Counted from the first letter of the stretch, positions 36,860 to 47,548 are shown. The stretch is DNA of 64,000 nucleotides from Trabulsiella odontotermitis (GCF_001297775.1 NZ_LIFX01000005.1:186001-250000); one strand, 5' to 3'. The notes: generated from the letters alone by a model not told the origin. A program made the numbers and translations.

Positions 36860-36960
36860 ATACAGATAGATAAACCAGTACAGATCGAGCGAAAAAAAGC
36901 AGTTCAGATATCGTTTTATAGCATCTGTATGTTAAAGAAAAGTGTATTCTGAATCTGTAT
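36860..36960. repeat. Four ATACAGAT-type operator repeats between yjiR and yjiS
   Basis: ATACAGAT (36860-36867) and GTACAGAT (36878-36885) are in one orientation, 18 bp apart. ATCTGTAT occurs at 36923-36930 and 36953-36960 in the opposite orientation, 30 bp apart. Such paired direct and inverted octamers are typical of MocR binding regions, so these are probably YjiR operators. Confidence 0.6.
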
Positions 36961-37017
36961 CGTACACCCTCAATCCATGAAGATAAGGCCCTCACTCACA
37001 GAAACGAGAGGTGCATC

Positions 37018-37182
37018 ATGGAGTTTTATGAAAACCGGCCCAGAGCGCCGTTTTTAGGGCTGACGTTGATTGGAAAAGCGATCGCAAAATGGTGGCGGAT
37101 CCACAAAACCCGTCGGGCGCTCGACCGCCTGAGCGAAGCGCAACTCAAAGATATCGGGATATCACGCCATGATATCGGCTAA
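37018..37182 (+). CDS. yjiS: DUF1127 microprotein YjiS
   Basis: 54-residue basic protein beginning MEFYENRPRAPFLG and ending in the DUF1127 signature RRALDRLSEAQLKDIGISR. Length, N terminus and neighbour match E. coli YjiS. The ATG at 37018 is preceded by AGAGGTGC. Its last 21 bp overlap the 3' end of the convergent LysR gene, so transcripts of the two will be antisense there. DUF1127 proteins are short arginine-rich helices; some bind RNA or affect phosphate and stress physiology in other bacteria, but YjiS has no established role. Confidence 0.85.
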   Translation: MEFYENRPRAPFLGLTLIGKAIAKWWRIHKTRRALDRLSEAQLKDIGISRHDIG

Positions 37183-38088
37183 GGGCGCGTGCGGATACAC
37201 GCCGCGCTCCCTGACCAGCGCCACCAGCGCCCGCAATCCGGGTGGGACGTGACGATGGCCAGGATAATACAGGCGCAGCCCGCCGAAGGGCTGCGCCCAT
37301 TCATCGAGCACGCTGACCAGTTCCCCGCTTGCCAGTTCCTGCTGAATATACAGCTCCGGTAAAAATCCTACCCCCAACCCGGCTTTCACCACCTGGATCG
37401 ACGCATGAAGATCTGAGGTGGCAAAGCGTGGCGGCACCGCCAGTTCATAGCGTTCTCCCCGCCGCTCCAGCTCCCAGCGGTAGATCCCGCCGTGCGACAT
37501 GCGCATGCCGATGCCCTGATGATGCAGCAGATCGTCCGGCGTTTCCGGGGTGCCATAACGGGCAAAGTAATCCGGCGTGGCCACCACTCGCTGGCGAAGA
37601 TCCTGCGTCAGCGGGATGGCGATCATATCCTGCGGTACGGATTCGGCGAGGCGGATCCCGGCGTCATAACCTTCCGCCACGATGTCGATCATTCGCGCTT
37701 CGCTGACCGTTTCAACGCGCATTTTCGGATAGCGGCGCATGTAGTCGATCAGCAACGCATCAAGGAACAGCGCGCCGATGTTATTCGGCACGTTCAGGCG
37801 CAGTGTTCCGGCCGGTTCGTCGTTATCGCTGTAGATCTCTTCGCTCGCCTGGCGGATCTCCTGCAGCGCCGGGCCGATGCGTGTGACGAAACGCTGCCCG
37901 GCGTCGGTCAGCGCTACGCTGCGGGTCGTGCGATTAAACAGCCGCGTCTGCAAGCGGCTCTCCAGCCCGGCGATGGCATTGCTGACCGCCGTGGCCGACA
38001 TGCCCAGCTCCTGTGCCGCGCCGCGAAAACTGCCCCGGCGCACGACCGCCATTACCACTTCGAGCTCTGTCAGTCCTGAACGATGCAT
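37162..38088 (-). CDS. LysR-type transcriptional regulator
   Basis: 308 residues. The N-terminal helix-turn-helix (GSFRGAAQELGMSATAVSNAIAGLE cut to its key part: AAQELGMSATAVSNAI) is followed by an effector-binding domain from about residue 90. It resembles the large group of LysR proteins that sit beside oxidoreductase genes. It is divergent from the aldehyde dehydrogenase gene with 101 bp between starts, so it is the likely regulator of that gene. The 3' end overlaps yjiS. No ligand can be predicted. Confidence 0.88.
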   Translation of the reverse strand: MHRSGLTELEVVMAVVRRGSFRGAAQELGMSATAVSNAIAGLESRLQTRLFNRTTRSVALTDAGQRFVTRIGPALQEIRQASEEIYSDNDEPAGTLRLNVPNNIGALFLDALLIDYMRRYPKMRVETVSEARMIDIVAEGYDAGIRLAESVPQDMIAIPLTQDLRQRVVATPDYFARYGTPETPDDLLHHQGIGMRMSHGGIYRWELERRGERYELAVPPRFATSDLHASIQVVKAGLGVGFLPELYIQQELASGELVSVLDEWAQPFGGLRLYYPGHRHVPPGLRALVALVRERGVYPHAPLADIMA

Positions 38089-38189
38089 AAAGATTATCCC
38101 GAAAATCGAAACACCGCTTGCAGCATAGCGCAGATTATCGCCACGATAAAGCTGTGCCAGACTGACGCTATACAGCCTGAGGAGGCACT

Positions 38190-39608
38190 ATGCGTACTAT
38201 CGAACAGATCTTTATCAACGGCGAATTTGTCACCCCGCACGGCAGCGAATATTTTGATTTATACAACCCGGCGACGGCACAGGTGACAGGCCGGGTGCGC
38301 CTTGCGGATGAACAGGACGCTGAACGGGCGATTGCCGCCGCAAAAGCCGCGTTCCCGGAATGGTCGAAAACCAGCAAAGCGCAGCGTATTGCGGCGCTTG
38401 AACGGATGCATGCCGCCGTGGTCGCGCACCACGACGAGTTGCTGGAAGCCATTATTGAAGAGTATGGTGCGCCCGCCTCACGATCGTCGTGGATGGCAAG
38501 TTACCCGGCTGACGTCATCACCCAGGCGATGGCAGCGCTGGACGCGTTTGAATTCACCACCCGGGCGGGTATCGCTACCGTACAGATGACGCCGCTGGGC
38601 GTGGCCGGGCTTATCACGCCGTGGAACAGCGACGCCGGATTCATCTGCGGCAAGCTGGCGGCGGCGCTGGCGGCAGGCTGCACAGCAGTGATCAAACCGA
38701 GCGAAATGAGCGCCCTGCAAACGCAGGTGATCACCAGAGCGTTGAGCGAAGCCGGGTTGCCGCCAGGCGTGTTTAACATCGTGACCGGGCGCGGTGAAAC
38801 GGTGGGCGAGACCATCAGCCGCCACTCTGATGTAGCGAAAATCTCGTTTACCGGCTCGACCAACACCGGCAAAGCGATCCTGCGCAATGCCGCGGAGAGC
38901 TTTAAGCGCGTCACGCTGGAGCTGGGCGGTAAATCGCCGACCCTTATTCTCGACGACGCCGACTTAGCGCAGGCGGTGCCGCTGGTCATTGCCGCCGGGT
39001 TTATGAACAGCGGGCAGGCGTGTGTCGCCGGGACGCGGATCCTGGTGCCGCAATCGCGTAAAGCGGAGTGCGAAGCCGCGCTGGCGCAGGCCGTGGCGGC
39101 GGTAAGATCCGGCGATCCGCGCGATCCCGCCACTGAGGTCGGGCCGATGGTCAGCGAAAAACAGTGGCAGCGCGTACAGGGGTATATCCGCAAGGGCATC
39201 GACGAAGGCGCGCGGCTGCTGGCGGGCGGCGAGGGGCGTCCGGCCGGCATGCAGGACGGCTGGTTTGTCCGCCCGACGCTGTTTACCGATGTGACGAGTC
39301 AGATGACCATCGGCCGTGACGAAATCTTCGGCCCGGTGCTGTCGGTGATTACCTACCGCGATGAAGCCGAGGCGATCGCCATCGCCAACGATACCCATTA
39401 TGGCCTGAGCGCGCTGGTGCTGGGCAGTGATGTGGTGCGGGCGCAGAACGTGGCGCAACAGATTGAATCCGGTCGGGTGCTGATCAACACCCTCGCCCAT
39501 GAACCGAAAGCGCCGTTCGGCGGCTTCAAGCACTCCGGCGTCGGCCGCGAAATGGGCGAATGGGGCATCAGCGCCTTTATGGAGCCGAAATCGCTGGTCA
39601 GCGCGTAA
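38190..39608 (+). CDS. NAD(P)-dependent aldehyde dehydrogenase
   Basis: 472-residue ALDH-superfamily enzyme oxidising an aldehyde to the acid. The catalytic pair is E244 in TLELGGKSP and C278 in NSGQACVAG; FTGSTNTGKAI near residue 220 is the nucleotide-binding turn and EIFGPVLSV near 370 another family signature. GAGGAGG is present upstream of the ATG at 38190. It is divergent from a LysR gene and ends 1 bp before the stop of the convergent MocR gene. The family resemblance is to benzaldehyde/succinate-semialdehyde-type enzymes, but the substrate is not known. Nearby hpaBC suggests aromatic compounds only as a guess. Confidence 0.9.
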   Translation: MRTIEQIFINGEFVTPHGSEYFDLYNPATAQVTGRVRLADEQDAERAIAAAKAAFPEWSKTSKAQRIAALERMHAAVVAHHDELLEAIIEEYGAPASRSSWMASYPADVITQAMAALDAFEFTTRAGIATVQMTPLGVAGLITPWNSDAGFICGKLAAALAAGCTAVIKPSEMSALQTQVITRALSEAGLPPGVFNIVTGRGETVGETISRHSDVAKISFTGSTNTGKAILRNAAESFKRVTLELGGKSPTLILDDADLAQAVPLVIAAGFMNSGQACVAGTRILVPQSRKAECEAALAQAVAAVRSGDPRDPATEVGPMVSEKQWQRVQGYIRKGIDEGARLLAGGEGRPAGMQDGWFVRPTLFTDVTSQMTIGRDEIFGPVLSVITYRDEAEAIAIANDTHYGLSALVLGSDVVRAQNVAQQIESGRVLINTLAHEPKAPFGGFKHSGVGREMGEWGISAFMEPKSLVSA

Positions 39609-39609
39609 A

Positions 39610-41013
39610 TCAGTCTGCGCTCGCCTGCAACAACGCCAGCGTCTGCGCTCTGGCTTGTTGCAACTGGGCGCAGGCTTCCTCGTAAGAGCGAATATTGTTG
39701 TAGCCAATCATCAGCCCGTAACGCTTGCTGGTGCCGCTGTACCAGTCTGAGAGCGCGTTGACGTGCAACTGGTACTGCTGCCAGCACGCCACGATTTCCT
39801 GGTCGCAGGTGCCTTTGGCGAGAAACGCCACAATGTTCATCCCGCCGTCGTTTTGCTCGGTATAAAACAGATCGCCATACACCGCCTGCAACGCGGCGAT
39901 CATCCATTCACGCCGCGTCTGATACAGTGCGCGCATCTTTTTCAGATGCCGGAAAAAGTGGCCTTCGTTGAGAAACGCGGTAAGGATTTTTTGCATCAGT
40001 ACCGGCTGGCCGCTGGTGAGGATTTCCGCGCTGTGAATAAAGGCCGGAATAGTGCTGGCGGGCATCACCACGTAGCCAATGCGCACCGACGGCATAATGG
40101 TTTTGCTGAAGGAACCGATGAAAATCACCCGATCATGCTGGTCGAGACTTTTCAGCGACGGCAGCACTTTGCGGGTGTAGTGAAACTCGCCATCGTAATC
40201 ATCTTCAATGATCCATGCGTCGTTTTGCGCGGCCCAGTCGAGCAACTGCTGTTTGCGCGGCAGCGACAGGGTGACCGCCAGCGGACTCTGATGCGACGGC
40301 GTGACGACGGCGAAACGGGCGTCGTGGTGATGGCGCAGCAGATAGTCTGTATCAATTCCCTGTCTGTCTACCGGAACAGGAAAGAGGCGCGGCGCAATAC
40401 GTTTCAGCAATTGCTGCCCCATAAAATAGCCTGGATCTTCAAACAGCACTTTGTCATTACGGCTGGCGAGGGTATCGATGATCAGGCGCAGGCTGCCGAT
40501 GTAGCCGCTGGTGATCAGCACCTGTTCGGCGGTGCAGGAGAGCCCGCGGGAAATATTCAGATAACTGGCGATGGCCTGACGCAGCGGATACCAGCCCGGC
40601 ACGGGCGGGTTGAGCATCTCATCCTGTCGCATCGCCCGTACCGCCTGGCCTGCCAGCAGCAGCCATTTCTTATAAGGAAAGTTGTCCAGCGCCGGAATAC
40701 CGGGGCGTAAAAAGCCGGAGCGTCGGCGCAGGCTGGCGGGTGATTCCTGCGAGACGCCCATGGTTTGTTCAGCAGGCGAGGGCGGTGCCTGCGGAATGTT
40801 TAAATCGGGGTTTACTCTTGTACCGCGCGCGCCCTGGCTTATCAGATAACCTTCGCCGACGAGAATCGCGTAAGCCGTTTCCACGGTTTTGCGCGCCACC
40901 TTCAGTTCTTCCGCCAGTACGCGGATGGCAGGCACTTTGTCGCCTGGCTTCAGCACGCCGCGCGTAATGTTGTCACGGTAGCGGTGATAGATCTCCTGAA
41001 ATCCCGGTTTCAT
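39610..41013 (-). CDS. MocR/PdxR-type regulator
   Basis: 467 residues: GntR helix-turn-helix at 1-75 (PGDKVPAIRVLAEELKVARKTVETAYAIL without its ends is the DNA-binding part), then an aminotransferase-like domain with IGSFSKTIMPSVRIGY holding the predicted PLP lysine near residue 300. It is divergent from the AhpD-like gene with a 101-bp spacer, and that gene is the likely target. In the spacer, GTACCTTTTTAC (41038-41049) and GTACATTTACCC (41064-41075) form a 26-bp-spaced direct repeat that could be its operator. It differs clearly from YjiR. Confidence 0.88.
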   Translation of the reverse strand: MKPGFQEIYHRYRDNITRGVLKPGDKVPAIRVLAEELKVARKTVETAYAILVGEGYLISQGARGTRVNPDLNIPQAPPSPAEQTMGVSQESPASLRRRSGFLRPGIPALDNFPYKKWLLLAGQAVRAMRQDEMLNPPVPGWYPLRQAIASYLNISRGLSCTAEQVLITSGYIGSLRLIIDTLASRNDKVLFEDPGYFMGQQLLKRIAPRLFPVPVDRQGIDTDYLLRHHHDARFAVVTPSHQSPLAVTLSLPRKQQLLDWAAQNDAWIIEDDYDGEFHYTRKVLPSLKSLDQHDRVIFIGSFSKTIMPSVRIGYVVMPASTIPAFIHSAEILTSGQPVLMQKILTAFLNEGHFFRHLKKMRALYQTRREWMIAALQAVYGDLFYTEQNDGGMNIVAFLAKGTCDQEIVACWQQYQLHVNALSDWYSGTSKRYGLMIGYNNIRSYEEACAQLQQARAQTLALLQASAD

Positions 41014-41114
41014 GTCCTACCTCTTTTTGCTGTTTTTGTACCTTTTTACTATGTCATCAACGGCGTACATTTACCCCATTGAATTTCACCTGCCGCACAA
41101 AATGAGGAAAGTCT

Positions 41115-41594
41115 ATGAGCACCCGCGTAAACCATTTCAAAGCCACGCCCGCCCTGGTTAAATCGCTGTCAGAACTGAGCATGGCGACGGGTAATGTTTC
41201 TGTCGCGCCGACGCTGAAACACCTGATCGACATTCGCGTTTCGCAACTGAACGGCTGTGCTTTCTGTCTGGACATGCATGTTAAAGAGGCGAAAATCGAC
41301 GGCGAGCGTGAACTGCGGATCCACCATCTGCCGGTCTGGCGTGAGTCGCCGCTGTTCAGTGCCCGTGAAAAAGCGGCGCTCGCCTTTGCCGAAGCGCTGA
41401 CACGCATCAACGAGCATGGCGTCAGCGATGCGCTGTACCGCAACCTGACGGAGCATTTTTCCGAAACCGAGATTGCCGAGCTGAATTTCATGATTGCGGT
41501 GATCAACACATGGAACCGCCTGCAAATCACGGCGCGGGCGGTACCGGGCTCGATGGATACCGCGTTCGGGCTGACGAAAGCGGATCTGGCATGA
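41115..41594 (+). CDS. Carboxymuconolactone decarboxylase/AhpD-like protein
   Basis: 159 residues of the alkylhydroperoxidase D-like core. The signature GCAFCLDMHVKEA carries C48, C51 and H55, the arrangement of the peroxidatic/resolving cysteines and proton-relay histidine of AhpD. This suggests thiol-dependent peroxidase or disulfide reductase activity rather than lactone decarboxylation. It is a single-gene unit, ended by a strong terminator and divergent from the MocR regulator. The physiological substrate is unknown. Confidence 0.88.
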   Translation: MSTRVNHFKATPALVKSLSELSMATGNVSVAPTLKHLIDIRVSQLNGCAFCLDMHVKEAKIDGERELRIHHLPVWRESPLFSAREKAALAFAEALTRINEHGVSDALYRNLTEHFSETEIAELNFMIAVINTWNRLQITARAVPGSMDTAFGLTKADLA

Positions 41595-41600
41595 GGTGAA

Positions 41601-41636
41601 CGTGCCCGGCAACAGACGGCTGCCGGGCACGTTTTT
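41601..41636 (+). terminator. Terminator after the AhpD-like gene
   Basis: An 11-bp perfect stem (CGTGCCCGGCA / TGCCGGGCACG) with a 9-nt loop is followed by TTTTT. It lies between the convergent AhpD-like and hpaC genes. Confidence 0.85.
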
Positions 41637-41639
41637 AGC

Positions 41640-42155
41640 TTATACGGCGGCTTCCAGCGCCAGCATTACCGGGTGGAAGCGGCGTTTGAAGTAAATCAGC
41701 CCGTGACCTTCCTCGCCGCGTAAGATGATGTTCTTGATCTCCACCAGATAAACCAGATGGGTGCCGATGGTCTGCACCTGGCTGATTTCCCCTTCGAGGC
41801 TGGCCAGCGCTCCTTTCAGCACTGGCTGCGCCAGCAGGCCTTTTTGCCAGCAACCGAGCTTAAAGCGTTCTTCCATCGCCATGCCGGTCATGCCCGCGAA
41901 GTGGCGCGCCATCAGTTCCTGCTCATGGTTCAGTACATTGACGCACAATTTGCCGTTGCCCTGAAACACCGGGTTCATGGCGCTGTTGGCGTTAATGCAC
42001 ACCATCAGCGACGGCGGCGTGTCGGTCACCGAACAGACCGCCGTGGCGGTGATCCCGCAGCAACCGGCGTCGCCTTCGGTGGTGATGATATTCACCGCCG
42101 CCGACAGGCTTGCCATCGCGTCACGAAAACGCAGTCGTTGTTCATCCTGGTGCAT
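41640..42155 (-). CDS. hpaC: 4-hydroxyphenylacetate 3-monooxygenase, flavin reductase component
   Basis: 171 residues, NAD(P)H:FAD oxidoreductase of the HpaC/flavin-reductase-like family. It contains the flavin-binding segment FRDAMASLSAAVNIITTEG near the N terminus, PSLMVCINANSAMNP near residue 48 and a closing GLIYFKRRFHPV. It supplies FADH2 to HpaB. It begins 12 bp after hpaB, forming a two-gene operon. The rest of the homoprotocatechuate pathway (hpaGEDFHI) is absent from this window. Confidence 0.92.
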   Translation of the reverse strand: MHQDEQRLRFRDAMASLSAAVNIITTEGDAGCCGITATAVCSVTDTPPSLMVCINANSAMNPVFQGNGKLCVNVLNHEQELMARHFAGMTGMAMEERFKLGCWQKGLLAQPVLKGALASLEGEISQVQTIGTHLVYLVEIKNIILRGEEGHGLIYFKRRFHPVMLALEAAV

Positions 42156-42167
42156 CTTTACCTCCCG

Positions 42168-43733
42168 CTACTGTTTGAGCAGCTTATCCAGCATGTTGAT
42201 ATCGGTGTTGTTGTGCAGATGCGGTACCGTCCAGCCATTCTGGTCGTACTCAGACAGGCAGCGGTCCACCATCGCCATCATCTTGTCCATGTTGCCGGAG
42301 CTCTGTGCCTGGCGCAGACACTGCAGACGGATTTCGTCCTGGCTGCCGGAATAGTTGATTTCATACAGCTCATGACGACCGCCGAACTCGCTGCCAATGG
42401 CGTCCCACATCAGCTTGAGGATCTTGATGCGTTCGACATGATCCATACCGTTCGAACCGCGCACGTATTTCGCCAGATACTGGTCGATCTGCGGGTTGTT
42501 CAGGTCGCGGGCACTGGACGGCAGGTAGATGAGACCGCTGGTCACGTTACGTTCAATGATGTTTTTGATTTTGGCGTAGGCCATTGGTGCCATCACGCGG
42601 TAAGTCTGTAGCGCGGCGTGATCCGGCAGCCAGGCGCCGTTCACCCACGGCGTTGCTTCTGCGCACATCGAGTCGCTCAGCGCCCAGAACATGTTGCGCC
42701 ACGCCACCACTTCGCCGAGATCCGCCTGTACGCCGCGGAATTCCAGGGTGCCGGTACATTCGAGGGATTTTTTCAGCAGCGCGGTGATGAAATCGAGTTT
42801 GACCGCCAGACGCACGCAGGCCTGTAGCGGGTACATGCGGGCGAAACCGCCTTCCATCGTCCAGCGACGGCAGCGATCGAAATCGCGGTAGATCAGCACG
42901 TTTTCCCACGGGATCAGCACGTTATCCATCACCAGAATCGCATCGTTTTCATCGAAACGGCTGGAAAGCGGATAGTCAAACGGCGACCCGGTGGCACCGG
43001 CCACCATTTCATACGAGGCGCGGGAGATCAGTTTCACGCCATCGGCGTCCATCGGCGCGACGAACATCAGCGCGAAATCCGGATCTTCGCCCATCACCTG
43101 CGCGGAGCCAAAGCCGATCATGTTGTAATGGGTCAGCGCCGAGTTAGTCGCCACCACTTTCGCCCCGCTGACGATGATCCCGGCGTCGGTCTCTTTCTCC
43201 AGTTTGACGTATACGTCTTTCACTTCGTCGGCAGGTTTATGGCGATCGATCGGCGGGTTAACGATGGCGTGGTTGAAATACAAGCCGGTTTCCTGAATGC
43301 GGCTGTACCAGTGGCGGGCGTTCTGCTCGAACTGGCCGTAGAAAGCCGGGTTGGCGCCAAGCGCGCAGCCGAACGCGGCTTTGTAATCCGGCGTGCGGCC
43401 CATCCAGCCGTAGCTCAGGCGTGACCATTCGGCGATGGCGTCGCGCTGCTGGCGCAGGTCGTCGGCACTTTTCGCCACGCGGAAGAATTTGTGCGTGTAA
43501 CCGCCGCTGCCGGTATCGGTGTTCCAGCACAGCGTATCCTGAAGGGCTGGCGTATGCAGCGCATCGTACAGTTGCGCCACCGAGGCGGCGGCGTTGCGGA
43601 AGGCCGGATGCGTCGTGACGTCTTTCACGCGTTCGCCGTAAATGTAGATCTCACGCCCGTCCTGCAGACTCTTCAGGTACTCTTCGCCGTTTAGCGGACG
43701 CGTTGCGTCAGCGCGGAATGCTTCAGGTTTCAT
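42168..43733 (-). CDS. hpaB: 4-hydroxyphenylacetate 3-monooxygenase, oxygenase component
   Basis: 521 residues, one longer than E. coli HpaB. It is a two-component FADH2-dependent monooxygenase that ortho-hydroxylates phenols such as 4-hydroxyphenylacetate to catechols. Family stretches visible are the N-terminal TRPLNGEEYLKSLQDGREIY, MGRTPDYKAA near residue 120, VVATNSALTHYNMIGFG near 210 and YLPSSARDL near 440. The ATG at 43733 has AAGAGG upstream. The following 150 bp upstream are AT-rich and should hold the promoter, but I see no specific operator. Confidence 0.93.
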   Translation of the reverse strand: MKPEAFRADATRPLNGEEYLKSLQDGREIYIYGERVKDVTTHPAFRNAAASVAQLYDALHTPALQDTLCWNTDTGSGGYTHKFFRVAKSADDLRQQRDAIAEWSRLSYGWMGRTPDYKAAFGCALGANPAFYGQFEQNARHWYSRIQETGLYFNHAIVNPPIDRHKPADEVKDVYVKLEKETDAGIIVSGAKVVATNSALTHYNMIGFGSAQVMGEDPDFALMFVAPMDADGVKLISRASYEMVAGATGSPFDYPLSSRFDENDAILVMDNVLIPWENVLIYRDFDRCRRWTMEGGFARMYPLQACVRLAVKLDFITALLKKSLECTGTLEFRGVQADLGEVVAWRNMFWALSDSMCAEATPWVNGAWLPDHAALQTYRVMAPMAYAKIKNIIERNVTSGLIYLPSSARDLNNPQIDQYLAKYVRGSNGMDHVERIKILKLMWDAIGSEFGGRHELYEINYSGSQDEIRLQCLRQAQSSGNMDKMMAMVDRCLSEYDQNGWTVPHLHNNTDINMLDKLLKQ

Positions 43734-43883
43734 AGGGGCCTCTTCACGATTATCGGAATAATTGTTAATTTTATGTTTTGTTTTTGTTGTTTAATTGAAG
43801 CGTCTGGAGGGAACTTCGTGAAGAGACTTTTGGGTCAACGACAGGTACTTTTCAGGCGGGGCGTCAGAGTGTGATCTGCGCCA

Positions 43884-43918
43884 ATAAAAAACGGGTGGTG
43901 CCGGAGCAACCACCCGTT
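43884..43918 (-). terminator. Terminator of patA
   Basis: On the minus strand AACGGGTGGT ... ACCACCCGTT forms a 10-bp stem with a 9-nt loop followed by TTTTTTATT, 23 nt after the patA stop. Confidence 0.85.
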
Positions 43919-43941
43919 AACGTTCAGCGTTGTCAGTGTCT

Positions 43942-45384
<1,443 letters not shown>

Positions 45385-45678
45385 TTCCAGGGGAAGCGGC
45401 AAAAATCGGGATAAACACCAGGGATAAGCGTGAAGGCGCAAGATTTTATCATTTCATTAACATTTAAACGGTGTTTATGGCTGAAACGGGATGTGATGGA
45501 AAGAAGCTATTTTTCATGCAGTTGCATCAATTTAGTGCAAAATTTGAACTAAAACAGGGCGCATAAAATTCGGTCACAAAAGTCGTTTCTGACAGAAATT
45601 ATTCAGAATCAATAATATAAAATACGCATAAAGTTTACGGTTTAAAGGCAAATTGCGATCTACATCAAATTTAACAAC

Positions 45679-45705
45679 TAAAGTTAAAGTTTTTAGCGCC
45701 GACAT
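45679..45705 (+). promoter_or_regulatory. Sigma-28 (FliA) promoter of aer
   Basis: TAAAGTTA-N11-GCCGACAT closely matches the flagellar class 3 consensus TAAAGTTT-N11-GCCGATAA with exact spacing, 50 bp upstream of the aer ATG. The remaining part of the 433-bp patA-aer gap is AT-rich with no other clear signal. Confidence 0.85.
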
Positions 45706-45754
45706 AACATTTACACAAAATTTTATTGTCTTCTAACCTGCAAAGGATGCGCTC

Positions 45755-47275
45755 ATGTCTTCCCAGCCTTACGTCAGCCAGCGGAACACTCCTCTGGATG
45801 ATGACACCACCCTCATGTCCACCACGGATTTGCAAAGTTACATCACCCACGCCAATGATACCTTTGTGAACGTCAGCGGTTACCGTCTGGAGGAACTGAC
45901 GGGACAGCCGCACAATATGGTTCGCCATCCCGACATGCCAAAAGCGGCGTTTGCTGATATGTGGTACACCCTGCAACAAGGGGAACCGTGGTCGGGCATT
46001 GTCAAAAATCGCCGCAAGAATGGCGACCATTACTGGGTGCGCGCTAATGCGGTGCCAATGGTGCGCGACGGTAAAACCACTGGCTATATGTCGATCCGCA
46101 CCCGGGCGACAGAGCAGGAGATCGCTGCCGTCGAACCGTTGTATGCGGCGCTTAATGCCGGGCGCAGTCATTTGCGCATTCATAAAGGACTGGTGGTGCA
46201 CAAACGCTGGTGGGGAAAACTGCCTGCCATGCCGCTGCGCTGGCGGGTACGCAGTCTGATGGCCGCGCTGTGGCTGGTGATGACCGGCGCGCTGCTGTTG
46301 ACTCATGCCCACGGGTTGACGCTGCTGGCGGGGATGCTGGTGATGCTCGCCGGAGATCTGTTTCTGGAGTGGCAGATTGTTCGCCCGGTGGAGAATGTCG
46401 CCCGTCAGGCGCTGAACATCGCCACCGGCGAGCGTAACAACGTTGAGCACCTGAACCGCAGCGACGAGCTCGGGCTGACGCTGCGCGCGGTCGGTCAACT
46501 GGGGCTGATGTGCCGCTGGCTGATCCACGATGTCTCCGGCCAGGTCGCCAGCGTTCATCAGGGCAGCGATACGCTGGCGAAAGGGAATGATGATCTCAAC
46601 ACCCGCACGCGGCAGACGGTGGTCAACGTGCAGCAGACGGTCGCCACCATGAGCCAGATGGCGGCGTCAGTGCAAAGCAACTCCGAAACCGCAGTGGCGG
46701 CGGATAAACTCTCCAGTTCGGCGAGCAGTGCCGCCACCCAGGGTGGGCAGGCGATGCAGACGGTGGTGAAAACCATGGATGAGATTGCCGACAGCACGCA
46801 GCGCATCGGTTCGATCACCAAACTGATTAACGACATCGCCTTCCAGACCAATATTCTGGCGCTGAACGCGGCAGTCGAGGCAGCGCGGGCGGGCGAGCAG
46901 GGTAAAGGTTTTGCGGTGGTGGCAGGCGAGGTGCGTCATCTGGCGAGCCGCAGCGCCACGGCGGCCAACGACATTCGCAAGTTGATTGATGCCAGCGCCA
47001 GCAAAGTGCAGTCCGGGGCTGAGCAGGTACACGCCGCAGGGCGGACGATGGATGACATTGTTGAGCAGGTGCAGAACGTCACGCAACTGATTGGCCAGAT
47101 CAGCCTTTCGACATCAGAGCAGGCGGCGGGGCTGAACGATCTGACCCGCGCGGTCGCGGAACTGGATGCCATCACCCAACAAAACGCCGGGCTGGTCGAA
47201 GAGAGCGCCCAGGTGTCGGCGATGGTCAAACACCGCGCCAGTCGTTTGCAGGATGCGGTTACCGTTCTGCACTGA
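45755..47275 (+). CDS. aer: Aerotaxis and redox receptor Aer
   Basis: 506 residues, as in E. coli. The N-terminal PAS domain (about 20-120) binds FAD; the sequence [13 protein letters not shown] and the segment [13 protein letters not shown] are characteristic. A hydrophobic membrane anchor spans about 165-206, followed by a HAMP domain and the signalling hairpin with its highly conserved tip ([20 protein letters not shown] near residue 360). It lacks a periplasmic sensor domain. It is transcribed from a FliA promoter and ends at a strong terminator. Confidence 0.96.
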   Translation: MSSQPYVSQRNTPLDDDTTLMSTTDLQSYITHANDTFVNVSGYRLEELTGQPHNMVRHPDMPKAAFADMWYTLQQGEPWSGIVKNRRKNGDHYWVRANAVPMVRDGKTTGYMSIRTRATEQEIAAVEPLYAALNAGRSHLRIHKGLVVHKRWWGKLPAMPLRWRVRSLMAALWLVMTGALLLTHAHGLTLLAGMLVMLAGDLFLEWQIVRPVENVARQALNIATGERNNVEHLNRSDELGLTLRAVGQLGLMCRWLIHDVSGQVASVHQGSDTLAKGNDDLNTRTRQTVVNVQQTVATMSQMAASVQSNSETAVAADKLSSSASSAATQGGQAMQTVVKTMDEIADSTQRIGSITKLINDIAFQTNILALNAAVEAARAGEQGKGFAVVAGEVRHLASRSATAANDIRKLIDASASKVQSGAEQVHAAGRTMDDIVEQVQNVTQLIGQISLSTSEQAAGLNDLTRAVAELDAITQQNAGLVEESAQVSAMVKHRASRLQDAVTVLH

Positions 47276-47306
47276 TCACCATTCTTGTTCTTTATATCAA
47301 CGTATC

Positions 47307-47345
47307 AACGCCGCTTATCGGTTTCCGACAGCGGCGTTTTTGTTT
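47307..47345 (+). terminator. Terminator of aer
   Basis: AACGCCGCT and AGCGGCGTT form a 9-bp stem around a 14-nt loop, followed by TTTTGTTTG. The next 200 bp up to the chemoreceptor promoter are AT-rich and show no gene. Confidence 0.85.
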
Positions 47346-47548
47346 GTAATTGTTATGAAAGTAATTTGTTAATTTTATATTAAATTGCGCGCAATGATGT
47401 CCTGCATTTATTCTGCGGAATATGACGGTTTTGTTTAGCTTATATTCAATTTTCTGTGAAACAAGGTTATATAACGATCGATCCTCGAATATTGATAGTT
47501 GCTGGCTATTTGCAAAAAGTGCTTTTAATGAAAAAACGATCAAATTCA

